DNA of 36,778 bases, from positions 1 to 36,778 of the forward strand of contig AFXB01000005.1 of assembly GCA_000238815.2 (NCBI GenBank), written 5' to 3'. Below the pieces are notes generated by a model, which saw only the letters and a program-made list of their open reading frames with translations, ran no database searches and was not told the origin of the DNA. This document shows, piece after piece, positions 14,054-24,424 of the stretch. This DNA is from SAR116 cluster alpha proteobacterium HIMB100. Lineage in GTDB: Bacteria; Pseudomonadota; Alphaproteobacteria; Puniceispirillales; Puniceispirillaceae. Numbering within the stretch: the first letter of the stretch is position 1; every line of letters begins with the position of its first letter. The translations under genes and the position numbers were made by a program.

Positions 14054-16046
14054 CCGGCGTGATGGTCAGAATAATATCATCCACATTCAGGTTTGCGCCT
14101 GTTGCGGCCTCTATCGCCTCAACCGTGCCGGACATGCCCGCAGTGAGCACATTTTCCATCTTCATCGCTTCGATAATGGCGACATCCTGGCCCTGTTCAA
14201 CACGGTCCCCTGCCGCCACCATGACAGAGGTCAGCAAGCCCGGCATAGGTGTGGCCACCACATTATCCGCCAGGCCTGACTGTGGTTCAGGCATATATGG
14301 GATATAGGGGGCGGCATGAGCCGGATAGAGCCGCAGAGACAGGCTGTGTGCCCCGGCATGAAGGGTGAAATAATGATCATCCGCATCAATCTGGATCGCC
14401 ACCGGAATTTCATCAATGGTCCCGTCAAACAGGATGCCCGCCTTTGATACAGGCTGGTCCAGCGCGCCGGTAACGCGGACCACACGGTCGCCATTTATCA
14501 CCACCTGATCAGCCCCGCGCACTCGTGCCCAGTGCAGGTGAACAGGGGTGTCCTGTCCATTCAGGACGGCCACAAAGGACAGTTGCTCATGATCATCATA
14601 TTGCAGACGGGCCTGGCCCCGGCCATAAAAACAGGTCGCCAGCGCGGCCAGATTTTCACAGATTGTCGCCTCAGGGGCCTCTGCCACAAACGCATCGCCA
14701 TATTTTTCAGCAATAAAGCCTGTGGTGATATCACCATTACGGAAATCAGCATCTGATAAGATGGAGGAGAGGAACTGGCGGTTGGTCGCCACACCGGCAA
14801 CCTGATAATGGTCAAGCGCTAGACGCAGCTTGTCGATTGCCTCAGGCCGGGTCGGGGCAGTGGCAATCAGCTTAGCGATCATCGGATCATAAAACATGGA
14901 GATCATGCCGCCTTCCGCCACACCTGAATCTGCACGCACGCCCTCACCTGCCGGTGCACGGTAGCGCAGCAGCTGGCCGGTTGAGGGCAGAAACCCTCTG
15001 GCTGAATCCTCAGCATAGAGACGGGCCTCTATCGACCAGCCTTTTGGCGTGATATCCGCCTGTTGCATAGGCAGCTTTTCGCCTGCAGCCACACGCAGCA
15101 TCATTTCCACCAGATCAAGGCCATAGACTTCTTCTGTGACCGGATGTTCGACCTGCAGGCGGGTATTCATCTCCAGAAAGTAAAAATCCTGATCCGCGCC
15201 AACAATAAATTCAACTGTGCCCGCAGAACGATAATTCACCGCCTTGGCCAGCGCGACCGCCTGTTCACCCATGGCGCGGCGGGTCTCATCAGAGATAAAG
15301 CTGGACGGAGCTTCTTCGATAACCTTTTGATGGCGGCGCTGGACCGAACATTCACGTTCGCCCAGATAGACCGCGTGGCCATGCGTATCGGCCAGAACCT
15401 GAATTTCAATATGGCGCGGCTTCACCACGAATTTTTCAATAAAGACACGATCATCACCAAAAGCGTTGCGCGCTTCATTCATCGCTGCGCGCATCCCGTC
15501 TGCCATATCAGCCGCGCTTTCAATGACGCGCATACCCTTGCCGCCACCACCGGCAGATGCCTTGACCATGACCGGATAGCCGATCTTCTCTGCCTCTGCC
15601 ATAGCCTCATCAATATCGCTGACTGCGCCGTCTGTACCAGGAACGCAGGATACGCCCGCTGATTTGGCAAGCGCCTTTGATTCAATCTTGTCACCCATGA
15701 CCTGAATAGCGTGTACATCAGGGCCGACAAAGGTCAGGCCAGCGGCCTGAACCGCCTCAACAAAACCAGCATTTTCAGACAGAAATCCATAGCCTGGGTG
15801 AATGGCTTCAGCCCCTGTATCTTTGGCGGCCTGAATAATCCGGTCTGCCCGCAGATAGCTTTCACGTGACGGAGGCGGGCCGATATGCACCGCCTCATCC
15901 GCCAACAACACATGTGGGGCAGCGGCATCCGCATCAGAATAAACCGCAACCGTTGCAATGCCGAGGGCTTTGGCTGTGCGCATAACCCGGCAGGCAATCT
16001 CTCCGCGATTGGCAATCAGAAGTTTGGAAAACAGAGGCTTTGTCAT
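14046..16046 (-). CDS. pccA: Propionyl-CoA carboxylase alpha subunit (biotin carboxylase/BCCP)
   Basis: This is the biotin-containing subunit of propionyl-CoA carboxylase, which with PccB converts propionyl-CoA to methylmalonyl-CoA in propionate, odd-chain fatty acid and branched amino acid breakdown. The 666-aa protein has a biotin carboxylase N-domain (LIANRGEIACRV), an ATP-grasp loop GGGGKG at 166-171, the catalytic segment EMNTRLQVEHPVTE near 300, a middle BT-like linker, and a C-terminal biotinyl domain with EAMKMENV (biotinylated Lys about 629). The order and length match PccA rather than the shorter acetyl-CoA carboxylase AccC. pccB lies 36 bp upstream. Confidence 0.93.
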   Translation of the reverse strand: MTKPLFSKLLIANRGEIACRVMRTAKALGIATVAVYSDADAAAPHVLLADEAVHIGPPPSRESYLRADRIIQAAKDTGAEAIHPGYGFLSENAGFVEAVQAAGLTFVGPDVHAIQVMGDKIESKALAKSAGVSCVPGTDGAVSDIDEAMAEAEKIGYPVMVKASAGGGGKGMRVIESAADMADGMRAAMNEARNAFGDDRVFIEKFVVKPRHIEIQVLADTHGHAVYLGERECSVQRRHQKVIEEAPSSFISDETRRAMGEQAVALAKAVNYRSAGTVEFIVGADQDFYFLEMNTRLQVEHPVTEEVYGLDLVEMMLRVAAGEKLPMQQADITPKGWSIEARLYAEDSARGFLPSTGQLLRYRAPAGEGVRADSGVAEGGMISMFYDPMIAKLIATAPTRPEAIDKLRLALDHYQVAGVATNRQFLSSILSDADFRNGDITTGFIAEKYGDAFVAEAPEATICENLAALATCFYGRGQARLQYDDHEQLSFVAVLNGQDTPVHLHWARVRGADQVVINGDRVVRVTGALDQPVSKAGILFDGTIDEIPVAIQIDADDHYFTLHAGAHSLSLRLYPAHAAPYIPYMPEPQSGLADNVVATPMPGLLTSVMVAAGDRVEQGQDVAIIEAMKMENVLTAGMSGTVEAIEAATGANLNVDDIILTITPDE

Positions 16047-16082
16047 TGTCTTTTACTCTTCATCAAACATCAGGACAGGGCG

Positions 16083-17615
16083 TTACAGAGGCAGATTGTC
16101 ATGCTTGCGCGGCGGATTGGATAAATCCTTATCTTTCAGCATGGTCAGCGCACGGGCAATCCGGCGACGGCTGTTTCGTGGCATGATGATATCATCTAAA
16201 TAGCCGCGGCTGGCGGCCACAAACGGGTTAGCAAATTTCTGACGATATTCGGCTGTGGCCTCAGCCAGCTTTTCGGGATCCTTGGCGGCATCACGGAAAA
16301 TGATACGGGCGGCCCCTTCCGGACCCATCACCGCAATTTCAGCTGTTGGCCAGGCATAATTTACATCACCACGCAAATGTTTGGACGCCATCACATCATA
16401 AGCCCCGCCATAGGCTTTACGGGTAATCAGCGTGATTTTTGGCACCGTCGCTTCAGCATAGGCAAACAGCAATTTGGCCCCATGATTGATAATTCCGCCT
16501 TCTTCCTGGGCCTTGCCTGGCATAAAGCCCGGCACGTCAACCAGCGTAACAAGCGGAATATTAAACGCATCACAGAACCGCACAAACCGGGCTGCCTTGC
16601 GCGAGGCGTTGATATCAAGGCACCCTGCCAGCACCAAAGGCTGGTTTGCAACAATGCCTACAGACTGGCCATCTATGCGGCCAAAACAACAAATGATATT
16701 GCCAGCAAAATTTTCATGAATTTCGAAAATGTCACCGTCATCCACGATCTCGCGGACCACCTTTTTCATATCATATGGCATATTCGGATTATCCGGGATG
16801 ATGCCGTCCAGAACCGCAGAAGGACGATCCACCGGATCAGTTGTCTGCAAAACAGGGGCTTCTTCGCGGTTTGATAAGGGCAGGAAGCTCATCAGACGAC
16901 GAGTCTGCATCAACATATCCAGATCATTGGCGAACGCGCCATGAGCCACACCAGAGGTTTTGGTATGCTGGCTTGCCCCGCCTAATTCTTCGGCGGTTAA
17001 ATCTTCATGCGTTACTGTCTTGACCACATCAGGGCCAGTAACGAACATGTAAGATGAGCCTTCCACCATGAAAATAAAATCTGTAATCGCTGGCGAATAT
17101 ACCGCGCCGCCCGCACAAGGCCCCATTACAAGCGAAATTTGGGGAACCACGCCAGAGGCCAGAACATTACGCTGAAACACCTCTGCATAGCCGCCAAGAG
17201 ACGCCACACCTTCTTGGATCCGCGCGCCGCCTGAATCATTCAGACCGACCACAGGCACGCCTACTTTCAGTGCCTGATCCATAATTTTGCAGATTTTCGC
17301 AGCATGCGTTTCTGACAAGGAGCCACCCAGAACCGTAAAATCCTGAGAATAGACAAAGACAGGCCGTCCTGAAATGCGACCAAAACCCGTAACGACGCCA
17401 TCACCAGGAACTTTGCTGTCAGCCATACCAAAATCAGTACAGCGATGTTCAACAAACATATCCCATTCTTCAAATGAGCCCTCATCCAGAAGAACATGAA
17501 GCCGTTCTCTTGCGGTCAGCTTATGTTTTTCGTGTTGACGGTCGACACGTGCCGCTCCGCCACCAGCGCGTGCCTGTTCACGTCTTGCTTCAAGCTCATC
17601 CAAAATCGGCTTCAT
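16083..17615 (-). CDS. pccB: Propionyl-CoA carboxylase beta subunit (carboxyltransferase)
   Basis: This subunit transfers the carboxyl group from biotin on PccA to propionyl-CoA. The 510-aa protein shows both crotonase-like halves of acyl-CoA carboxylases: [28 protein letters not shown] and [12 protein letters not shown] (oxyanion region) in the first, and DVPGFMPG and [17 protein letters not shown] in the second. I start at ATG 17615, where GAGGGGGA lies just upstream and the sequence begins [11 protein letters not shown] as in the family. The frame extends 12 codons further without similarity. It sits between the ATP12 gene and pccA, so the cluster makes both carboxylase subunits. Confidence 0.94.
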   Translation of the reverse strand: MKPILDELEARREQARAGGGAARVDRQHEKHKLTARERLHVLLDEGSFEEWDMFVEHRCTDFGMADSKVPGDGVVTGFGRISGRPVFVYSQDFTVLGGSLSETHAAKICKIMDQALKVGVPVVGLNDSGGARIQEGVASLGGYAEVFQRNVLASGVVPQISLVMGPCAGGAVYSPAITDFIFMVEGSSYMFVTGPDVVKTVTHEDLTAEELGGASQHTKTSGVAHGAFANDLDMLMQTRRLMSFLPLSNREEAPVLQTTDPVDRPSAVLDGIIPDNPNMPYDMKKVVREIVDDGDIFEIHENFAGNIICCFGRIDGQSVGIVANQPLVLAGCLDINASRKAARFVRFCDAFNIPLVTLVDVPGFMPGKAQEEGGIINHGAKLLFAYAEATVPKITLITRKAYGGAYDVMASKHLRGDVNYAWPTAEIAVMGPEGAARIIFRDAAKDPEKLAEATAEYRQKFANPFVAASRGYLDDIIMPRNSRRRIARALTMLKDKDLSNPPRKHDNLPL

Positions 17616-17665
17616 TTTTTCCCCCTCACTACACCGAAATGCGGTCATCACTTTTGCCTATGGCA

Positions 17666-18364
17666 TTACTGATGGTTTAGCATATTCATAAATCTTTCAA
17701 CATCCTTTAATTCAGAACGGATCATCTGCTGCCGATGTGCCGCTTCTTCATCTGCTCCCCATAGGCTGTTCTGGTACAGCTCATCCAAAAAAGCGGTTTC
17801 AAATACATCATCTGCATTGACCACCCCTTCTTCAAACGCCAGCCCCAGCACCACAGAACCAGACAAGGTGGCCGCGCGATACAGACAGCCAAATCGGGCG
17901 TCACCCAGAGGGTTTAGTCTGTCCAGGATAATCTGTTCCACCGCTTTATCAGCTGTGAGGGGCATTAATCCGCTAGTTACTGGCAGTTTCAGTCCACAAG
18001 CCTCAGCAGCCCAGCTCAGCCAGGGGTCCCACTTTTCTGTCTGGCGCGCCGCAAGATCCAGATCCTCCTCACTGCGATAGCGCAAAACATCATCATGAAG
18101 GTAAGCGGCAAGTTCATTTGCCAAAGTTTGCCGCTGGGGGGTCACCCTGTCTGTCACGGTAACGGCCATAGAATAAAGAGGCATATCTTCGGGCTGAATA
18201 TCCTCATCAACAGCCTGCCATTCAGCCTGCACAGCTTCAGCCAATTCAGGAGTTGGCACAGTAATAATGGCTTTTTCCGGGCTGCGCACAGGTCTGCCAT
18301 CAAGGCATATCTGATAACCTGTGTCACTTTTCTTTACTGTCACATCTTTATAGAAGCGCTTCAT
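17666..18364 (-). CDS. ATP12-family F1-ATPase assembly chaperone
   Basis: The 232-aa protein matches the ATP12 family, which binds the F1-ATPase alpha subunit during assembly in mitochondria and in alphaproteobacteria. Typical features are the start KRFYKDVTV, LDGRPVRSPEKAIITVPT, a W-rich central segment (AEWQAVDEDI, EKWDPWLSWAAE) and the C-terminal acidic SLWGADEEAAHRQ. The family is largely confined to alphaproteobacteria among bacteria, which supports the taxonomic call. It lies 18 bp after the HAD phosphatase gene and 50 bp before pccB. Confidence 0.88.
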   Translation of the reverse strand: MKRFYKDVTVKKSDTGYQICLDGRPVRSPEKAIITVPTPELAEAVQAEWQAVDEDIQPEDMPLYSMAVTVTDRVTPQRQTLANELAAYLHDDVLRYRSEEDLDLAARQTEKWDPWLSWAAEACGLKLPVTSGLMPLTADKAVEQIILDRLNPLGDARFGCLYRAATLSGSVVLGLAFEEGVVNADDVFETAFLDELYQNSLWGADEEAAHRQQMIRSELKDVERFMNMLNHQ

Positions 18365-18382
18365 TTCCGCTATCCTGTTGTC

Positions 18383-19057
18383 TTAGGTAAACTGGTTCAA
18401 GACGATAGACGGAAGCTCGTCAAAAGAGCGCAGAATGTGAACCGCCCCCATTTGGGTAAGCCGGTCAGGGCTGTGATACCCCCAAGATACACCCACAAAA
18501 GCAATGCCCGCATTCGCAGCACAACCTGCATCAATTTCAGTATCGCCAACCAGAACCGTATTTGCCTGATCGACACCTGTTTCCCGCATCGCCAGCATTG
18601 CCATATCCGGGGCTGGCTTAACCGCACAATCATCTGCTGAAATGGTCACATCAACCCGCCTGTCCAGGCCATGCCGCGTGATGAGGCTATGCAAGCCAGT
18701 ACGACTTTTATTTGTGATAATGCCGGTCAGATAGCCTTGTGACTGAAGATCGCTCAGCACCTCTGCTGCGCCGTCAAACAGGGGGTCAAGAGGGGCCTGA
18801 CCGCCTAAATACTCATTGCGCGCGATCATGCGGTAAGCCTCTGCCAACTGGCCTGCCTTTACAGGATCGCCATCTGCATAAGAGAGTGCTGCATGAGAAA
18901 CACCATGCCCGATATTCCCGCGAATGAAATTGTCTTCTGGAACAGGCAGGTCACAGGCGGCACAGGCCTGTTTCATGAGCCGTATAATGGTTGCAGCGCT
19001 GTCACACAACGTGCCGTCAAAATCAAACAAAACCAGGCGTAGCGGCGTATCAGACAT
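18383..19057 (-). CDS. HAD hydrolase, phosphoglycolate-phosphatase-like
   Basis: The 224-aa haloacid-dehalogenase-superfamily enzyme has motif I FDFDGTLCDS with nucleophile Asp12 and Asp14, motif II ITNKS near residue 115, the motif III lysine in CAVKPAPDM, and motif IV VGDTEIDAG. The helical cap between residues 17 and 85 is that of subfamily IA, as in phosphoglycolate phosphatase (Gph) and related phosphatases. The true substrate cannot be read from sequence. In many alphaproteobacteria a HAD phosphatase sits between an RluA-family gene and ATP12, as it does here. The upstream pseudouridine synthase ends 48 bp away. Confidence 0.85.
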   Translation of the reverse strand: MSDTPLRLVLFDFDGTLCDSAATIIRLMKQACAACDLPVPEDNFIRGNIGHGVSHAALSYADGDPVKAGQLAEAYRMIARNEYLGGQAPLDPLFDGAAEVLSDLQSQGYLTGIITNKSRTGLHSLITRHGLDRRVDVTISADDCAVKPAPDMAMLAMRETGVDQANTVLVGDTEIDAGCAANAGIAFVGVSWGYHSPDRLTQMGAVHILRSFDELPSIVLNQFT

Positions 19058-19105
19058 AAAAACTCTGTTCCTTTCAGATAACAGCCTGGCTCGGCTGTGC
19101 CCGGC

Positions 19106-20065
19106 TCAGCTGTAAAAGCCAAAAAAGGGCATAGCATCTGGCAAGCTGCCTGCCAAGCCTGCCTGCTCTGCACTGGCCTGCAGATGGGCCGCCACAGGAG
19201 CAGATAAAATTGTGCCGTCAGCAAGGTTGAGAAACCGAGCATGCAAATGAAGCTGGCGGGCAAAGCCACCAATATGCGCAGCAGAACCGGCATATTTTCC
19301 ATCACCAAGGATAGGCGTACCCACAGCCGCCATATGTACACGCAATTGGTGCGTGCGTCCGGTCACAGGTCGAAGCGCCAAAAGGCTAACCGGACCTGCC
19401 TTATCCAAGCGCAGAAAATCTGTGACGGCGGTCTGGCCAGTATCCTGATCCACAATCATTTTTTCGGCCCCTTTCCCGCCGGCCTTTCTTAAAGGCGCAT
19501 TAATCCGCCCCTCTGCCCCCGGATCGCCGATCACAAGGGCAAGATAGGCCTTATTAATGGTCTTCTGGGCAAAACCTGCTGCCAGCTCGCGTGCTGCCCG
19601 GTCGTGACGTGCCAGCAACAACAAGCCTGATGTATCTTTGTCCAACCTGTGTACCAGCTTGGGTGACTGTCCTGGAAACGCCGCCCGCACCAGCCCATCA
19701 ATGTGGCGCGACGTACCGGATCCGCCCTGAACAGCAAGGCCAGCAGGTTTGTTCAGAGCCAACCAATCTGTATGCTCGGCAACCAACATGTTGGACAAAT
19801 GGCTATAGGCCGCTTGCTGATCCATCTGCGGAGCAGATGGTGATGGCGATGATCCGGCAGCAGTAGTTAAAAGATGTTCTGGGTAGGTGAGCTGTTGCCC
19901 AGGAAGAAGGCGGGTATTGGCCTTCGCCTTGGCCCCGTCAAGCCTGATCTTGCCCTGACGAAGCTGACGCTCCAGAAGACCTTGACCTATGGGTCCTGCA
20001 ACTTTGCGAAAGAATCTGTCCAGCCGCATGCCCTCAGCATCTTCTGGAACATTCACCTCTGTCAT
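19106..20065 (-). CDS. RluA-family (RluC-like) 23S rRNA pseudouridine synthase
   Basis: The 319-aa enzyme isomerises uridine to pseudouridine in RNA, most likely in the large ribosomal RNA. An N-terminal S4 RNA-binding domain (RLDRFFRKVAGPIGQGLLERQLRQG, residues about 14-60) precedes the catalytic domain with HRLDKDTSG at 139-147, where Asp142 is the nucleophile. Further signatures are LNKPAGLAVQGGSG and RTHQLRVHMAAVGTPILGD. The S4 domain and length fit RluC or RluD, and RluC is the usual assignment in this neighbourhood. The start overlaps the crcB stop by 4 bp. Confidence 0.88.
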   Translation of the reverse strand: MTEVNVPEDAEGMRLDRFFRKVAGPIGQGLLERQLRQGKIRLDGAKAKANTRLLPGQQLTYPEHLLTTAAGSSPSPSAPQMDQQAAYSHLSNMLVAEHTDWLALNKPAGLAVQGGSGTSRHIDGLVRAAFPGQSPKLVHRLDKDTSGLLLLARHDRAARELAAGFAQKTINKAYLALVIGDPGAEGRINAPLRKAGGKGAEKMIVDQDTGQTAVTDFLRLDKAGPVSLLALRPVTGRTHQLRVHMAAVGTPILGDGKYAGSAAHIGGFARQLHLHARFLNLADGTILSAPVAAHLQASAEQAGLAGSLPDAMPFFGFYS

Positions 20066-20451
20066 CCCTGCCCCGCCAACAAACGCACAACCAAAAACGC
20101 GGCATAAAATCCGGCAACAGATAATCCAACGGACAAAAACAAATAAGCCCCGCCTGCCAGCAGCTCTCCACGCTGGAAAAAGCTGTGCGCATCCAGAGCA
20201 AAGCTGGAAAATGTCGTCAACGCCCCCAAAAATCCGATCATCACAAACCCGCGAACAGGATCGCTTACCAGAGATGACGTTGCCAGTAATGCAGCCATGA
20301 CCCCCATCATGAGGCTACCAGCCACATTTACAAACAAAATGGCCACCCAGCCAGACTGGCCAAATGTGCCGGTGACCCACAAGCTGATTAGATAGCGGCT
20401 GATGGCCCCACAGGCACCACCAAGACCGACTGACAAGACCATCCATCCCAT
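20062..20451 (-). CDS. crcB: Fluoride channel CrcB/Fluc
   Basis: This small four-helix membrane protein exports fluoride as a dual-topology dimer. The 129-aa product has the family motifs GGACGAISRYL near the start, FVNVAGSLMMG (the conserved Asn) and GFLGALTTFSSFALD (the TTFS phenylalanine-box motif). I start at ATG 20451, five bases after the DUF429 stop. The frame stays open to 20682, but the extra 77 residues are a shadow of the DUF429 gene. The gene overlaps the pseudouridine synthase start by 4 bp. No fluoride riboswitch is visible before it, so it is expressed with the cluster. Confidence 0.9.
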   Translation of the reverse strand: MGWMVLSVGLGGACGAISRYLISLWVTGTFGQSGWVAILFVNVAGSLMMGVMAALLATSSLVSDPVRGFVMIGFLGALTTFSSFALDAHSFFQRGELLAGGAYLFLSVGLSVAGFYAAFLVVRLLAGQG

Positions 20452-20455
20452 GACT

Positions 20456-21361
20456 CTAGGGTTTAGCCGATTTAACGCCAAATATCCAGCCTTCTGCCCG
20501 CGCATCAGACGGCACTGACCACATATCCGGTTGCACAGCAAACCAGCGTAAAGCCGCCGCAGAAACAAGTGCATCTGCCTCATCATGATCTGGCCCGTTC
20601 GCCTGAAAATCAGCACAAACAGGCGCAGAACCGAAATGCGCAAGGGCCTGATTGATATTTTCACGCTGACCATGGGCCCCATTTACTGCATTGATCCCCG
20701 CGAGCGCAAAGTAATAGCTGGGAAAGATTTCAACCAGATGCAAAGATCGTGACGCTGTTTCACTGTTATCAAATGGCCAGATATAGGCCAAAGCTGACAA
20801 TTGATGTAACGCGCGCATGCCCGCAAGAGACCCCGTACCGACCCCGGCTGGCCCGACACAATTGAAAGTCGGGCTGGGACTTTTAACATTTTTGGCCAGC
20901 TTTTCGGTGAGCCGGCGCCGTGACACAAACGCCGCCCCTCGCCGTCTGCCAGGCGCATTATAATATGCGGCCAATTCCGGATGGTCCCAAATCCCGCCTC
21001 CATAAAAGTCAGGCCTGTCTTCATTTACCCTGTCAATTAACGCCCAGAGATCATGAGCTGTTTCCGGACTGTTCGTATAGCCCGGGAAATAGCCGCAATG
21101 AATGCTGTTTTCATCTGTTACCGGATAGGCAAACGCAAAATCAATTCCAGCCAAAACAGATTTATGCGCAGATTCATCGCGCAGATAATCAAGAATGGCC
21201 TGACGAGACCAGTAGCGACCCTCTGGCGGGGATATCCGTTCAGGTGCATCTTGGCCAGGCCCAGCGGCAAATACAGACAAACCTGGCTGGCGCGGACCTT
21301 TTGCCCCTGACCAGTCAATCCCTACAAACAGATCAAAACAAGGTTTATAGTCATCCGTCAT
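20456..21361 (-). CDS. DUF429-like protein with RNase H-type fold
   Basis: The 301-aa protein resembles DUF429/COG4923-type proteins predicted to have an RNase H-like fold. An early acidic strand, FVGIDWSGAKG (Asp20), is followed by GIDFAFAYP near residue 93 and a late acidic pair in DHDEADALVSAAALRW near residue 262, as expected for metal-binding positions. The biochemical role is not established. It overlaps the rarA stop by 4 bp (ATGA), so it is translationally coupled to a replication-repair ATPase, which hints at a nucleic-acid function. Confidence 0.7.
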   Translation of the reverse strand: MTDDYKPCFDLFVGIDWSGAKGPRQPGLSVFAAGPGQDAPERISPPEGRYWSRQAILDYLRDESAHKSVLAGIDFAFAYPVTDENSIHCGYFPGYTNSPETAHDLWALIDRVNEDRPDFYGGGIWDHPELAAYYNAPGRRRGAAFVSRRRLTEKLAKNVKSPSPTFNCVGPAGVGTGSLAGMRALHQLSALAYIWPFDNSETASRSLHLVEIFPSYYFALAGINAVNGAHGQRENINQALAHFGSAPVCADFQANGPDHDEADALVSAAALRWFAVQPDMWSVPSDARAEGWIFGVKSAKP

Positions 21362-22668
21362 TTGTCCGGCTCATCAGATCGGGATAAAGATTTAACATTG
21401 CGCAATCTGTCCCAATAGGCCAGACGTTTGGCGATTTCACGCTCAAACCCTCGTTCAACAGGTTGATAGAAAGTTTGTCTGGGCAAGTTGTCCGGAAAAC
21501 AATTTTGTGCAGAAAAGCCGTCAGGGTCGTCATGATCATACTGATAGCAAGCCCCATACTCCATCTCTTTCATCAGCGTTGTTGGTGCATTCAGGATATG
21601 TTTTGGCGGCGTTAATGTGCCTTTCTGTCTGGCGGTTTTCAATGCCGCTTTCCAAGCCACATAAGCTGCATTTGATTTCGGCGCTGTGGCCAGAAAAATC
21701 ACCAATTCAGCAATCGCAAGGTCTCCTTCCGGGGCGCCCAGCCGTTCAAATGACTGCCAGGCAGCGATCGCTTTTCCGACCGCTTCTGGAGCCGCAAGGC
21801 CGATATCTTCAGAGGCAAAACGTGTCAGCCGCCGCAGAATATAGCGTTGGTCCTCGCCAGCCAGAACCATACGCGCAAGCCAGTATAAGGCAGCGTCACA
21901 ATCAGATGCCCTTAATGATTTATGCAGAGCAGAAATGAGATTATAATGCTCATCCCCCGCCCGGTCATAATTCAGCGGACGCCGCGCCAAATGGCCAGCC
22001 AATTCGTCAGGCCCGAGAACAGGGTCAGGCGGAAGAGAAAATTCATGTAAAGACTCAACCAAATTCAACAGATATCGACCATCGCCATCCGCCATCACCG
22101 CCAAAGAATGCCTGGCATCATCATCAAGTGGCAAACTTGTCCCAAGGTACGTTTCTGCCCGGGTAAGTATCTCAAGTAACGCTTCTGTATCCAATGGGCG
22201 AAGAACAAGTACCTGAAGCCGGGATAACAGCGCACCATTTAATGAAAAAGAGGGGTTTTCAGTCGTCGCCCCCACCAGACGGATTATCCCTTTTTCAAGA
22301 ACAGGCAACAACGCATCCTGCTGGGCTTTGTTAAAACGGTGGATCTCATCAATGAACAATAAGGTTTGCTGACCAATCTGAAAGTCTTTCTCAGCAGCAG
22401 CAAAGACGCGCCGTAACTCGGCAACACCATCAAAGACAGCAGACATGGCGACAAATTTCTGTCCAGCCTGTTCACCCAGAATGCGGGCCAATGTGGTTTT
22501 ACCTGTACCGGGCGGGCCCCACAGCACAACAGAACCAGAGCCGCCCAGCCTGGCAGCCATCGCCGTTGTTACGTCTGGCTGACCAACGACATCCGCCAAC
22601 ATGCGCGGGCGCAACGCTTCAGCAAGTGGGGGCTTTGAAAACAGACTGTCTGACATATCGCCTGTCAT
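21358..22668 (-). CDS. rarA: Replication-associated recombination ATPase RarA (MgsA)
   Basis: This AAA+ ATPase acts at stalled or gapped replication forks and belongs to the clamp-loader-related RarA/WRNIP1 family. The 436-aa protein begins [17 protein letters not shown] and carries Walker [10 protein letters not shown] at 51-59, Walker B FIDEIHRF at 105-112, sensor 1 GATTENPSF and the C-terminal tetramerisation region with PKHILNAPT and YDHDDPDGF. Length and motifs match the family. ATG 22668 has AAGG about 8 bases upstream; ATG 22656 is an alternative. It is the first gene after the ribosomal cluster terminator. Confidence 0.93.
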   Translation of the reverse strand: MTGDMSDSLFSKPPLAEALRPRMLADVVGQPDVTTAMAARLGGSGSVVLWGPPGTGKTTLARILGEQAGQKFVAMSAVFDGVAELRRVFAAAEKDFQIGQQTLLFIDEIHRFNKAQQDALLPVLEKGIIRLVGATTENPSFSLNGALLSRLQVLVLRPLDTEALLEILTRAETYLGTSLPLDDDARHSLAVMADGDGRYLLNLVESLHEFSLPPDPVLGPDELAGHLARRPLNYDRAGDEHYNLISALHKSLRASDCDAALYWLARMVLAGEDQRYILRRLTRFASEDIGLAAPEAVGKAIAAWQSFERLGAPEGDLAIAELVIFLATAPKSNAAYVAWKAALKTARQKGTLTPPKHILNAPTTLMKEMEYGACYQYDHDDPDGFSAQNCFPDNLPRQTFYQPVERGFEREIAKRLAYWDRLRNVKSLSRSDEPDK

Positions 22669-22731
22669 AATGCCTTGTTTGCCAGTGGATATAAAGCTTT
22701 ATCCCTGCCTGGTGACACAAAACCAAGGCAC

Positions 22732-22758
22732 AAAAAAGGCTGCCTGAAACAGGCAGCC
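22732..22758 (-). terminator. Intrinsic terminator of the ribosomal protein cluster
   Basis: On the minus strand a 9-bp stem GGCTGCCTG/CAGGCAGCC with a 3-base loop is followed at once by six T residues (22732-22737). It lies 40 bp after rplQ and before rarA. Confidence 0.93.
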
Positions 22759-22797
22759 TAAAACCCATAAAAATGGACTTTGATTTTATCAGTGCAT

Positions 22798-23238
22798 TTA
22801 TGCTGATGCCGCAGCAGCCTGTTCTTCGACAGGTGTGTCATCAGACATTACCGGTCCTGAATCTTGACCACGTGCATTTTCATCACGGTCAACCAGTTCA
22901 ATAACAGCCATAGGCGCGGCATCACCATAACGGAAGCCAGCTTTAAGAACACGGGTGTAGCCGCCGTTACGCTCTGCATAACGTGCACCCAGAACATCAA
23001 ACAGCTTTGCTGTCATCGCATCATCACGCAGACGGGCATGTGCCTGACGACGGGCATGCAAATCGCCGCGCTTAGCCAGGGTAATCAGCCGGTCAACAAC
23101 ACCTCTCAGCTCTTTTGCCTTTGGCAGTGTTGTGACAATTTGTTCATGCTTAATCAGCGCCTGTGCCATATTCCGGAATAACATATTCCGGTGCTGTGAC
23201 GTCCGGTTCAGCTTTCTGCCAGAAGTACGATGCCGCAT
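22798..23238 (-). CDS. rplQ: 50S ribosomal protein L17
   Basis: This large-subunit protein surrounds the exit tunnel region. [17 protein letters not shown] is the classic L17 start, so I begin at ATG 23238 rather than the upstream in-frame codons to 23274. The conserved body ends at AVIELVDRD, followed by a 26-residue Ala/Glu-rich tail. It is the last gene of the alpha-operon part, 80 bp after rpoA. Confidence 0.95.
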   Translation of the reverse strand: MRHRTSGRKLNRTSQHRNMLFRNMAQALIKHEQIVTTLPKAKELRGVVDRLITLAKRGDLHARRQAHARLRDDAMTAKLFDVLGARYAERNGGYTRVLKAGFRYGDAAPMAVIELVDRDENARGQDSGPVMSDDTPVEEQAAAASA

Positions 23239-23318
23239 ATTTGTCTCCATGGTTGCCGTTTGCGTATGTCGCAAAGGCTGTTCTTTCTGTTCAAATCAGG
23301 CCGACAGCCCGGTTATCT

Positions 23319-24335
23319 TTAAAATGGTTCATCCAGACGCTTAACAAGCTCTTCGATATTCTCAGGTGGCCAGCTTTCAATATCCATGCCCAGTTCAAGA
23401 TTCATGATCTTAAGCACTTCTTTTATCTCGTTCAGAGATTTACGCCCGAAATTGGGTGTACGCAACATTTCTGATTCTGTCTTCTGCACCAAATCGCCAA
23501 TATACACAATATTATCATTCTTCAGGCAGTTTGCAGACCGAACCGACAATTCAAGCTCGTCAACCTTACGCAGCAAGTTGCGGTTGAACGGGAATGGGTC
23601 CACAGCTGGATCAGCTGCATCGACCTTCGGCTCGTCAAAATTGATGAAGGGCTGAAGTTGATCCTGCAAAATACGAGCTGCATAAGCAACCGCATCTTCC
23701 GGCGTGATAGACCCGTCAGTTTCAATTGTCAGCAACAGGCGGTCATAATCGGTGATTTGGCCCACACGTTCATTTTCAACCTTATAGGCGACCTGGCGGA
23801 TAGGGCTGAAAATTGAATCAACAGGGATGAGGCCAATCGGCGCATCTTCTGACCGGTTCTGGTTTGCAGGAACATAGCCTTTGCCAGACGCGACGGTGAG
23901 TTCCATTGACAATGAACCGCCTTTATCCACATGGCACAACACATGGTCTGGGTTCATAATCTCGACACCTGCTGCCTCAGAGATCATGCCAGCTGTCACA
24001 ACAGCCGGACCATCTACCTGCAGGCGCAAACGCTTTTCGCCCTCAACAGACATTGACACGGCAATGCCTTTAACATTCAAAACAAGGTCGGTCACATCTT
24101 CACGCACACCAGCGACGGAAGAAAATTCGTGAACCACGCCCTGAACCTGAATAGCGGTAACAGCGGCCCCTTGCAGAGAGGACAATAAAATACGGCGCAA
24201 CCCGTTACCAAGCGTTGTCCCAAAGCCCCGCTCAAGAGGGCCAAGTGAGACCACAGCCTGGCGCGGATTATATTCAGACGGGCTGACAATAATTTTGTCC
24301 GGCTTTTGCAGCTCTTGCCAATTTTTTTCAATCAT
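23319..24335 (-). CDS. rpoA: RNA polymerase alpha subunit
   Basis: It assembles RNA polymerase and contacts UP elements and activators. The 338-aa protein has the N-terminal dimerisation domain ([22 protein letters not shown] near residue 31) and the C-terminal domain with helix-hairpin-helix [31 protein letters not shown] linker of about 25 residues around 235-260 joins them. Its position between rpsK and rplQ is canonical. Confidence 0.96.
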   Translation of the reverse strand: MIEKNWQELQKPDKIIVSPSEYNPRQAVVSLGPLERGFGTTLGNGLRRILLSSLQGAAVTAIQVQGVVHEFSSVAGVREDVTDLVLNVKGIAVSMSVEGEKRLRLQVDGPAVVTAGMISEAAGVEIMNPDHVLCHVDKGGSLSMELTVASGKGYVPANQNRSEDAPIGLIPVDSIFSPIRQVAYKVENERVGQITDYDRLLLTIETDGSITPEDAVAYAARILQDQLQPFINFDEPKVDAADPAVDPFPFNRNLLRKVDELELSVRSANCLKNDNIVYIGDLVQKTESEMLRTPNFGRKSLNEIKEVLKIMNLELGMDIESWPPENIEELVKRLDEPF

Positions 24336-24424
24336 AGACAGATTTCCTTAGTTATTCCCGAGCATGAGGCGGGCTGAAAACAGCGCCGCTCCGGTGAATG
24401 AGCCCCCGCAAAACAAGAGCGGTA

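Noticed and set aside
20452-20682. Extended N-terminus of crcB
   Set aside because: These 77 codons are an out-of-frame reading of the DUF429 gene. CrcB proteins start at the equivalent of Met 20451.
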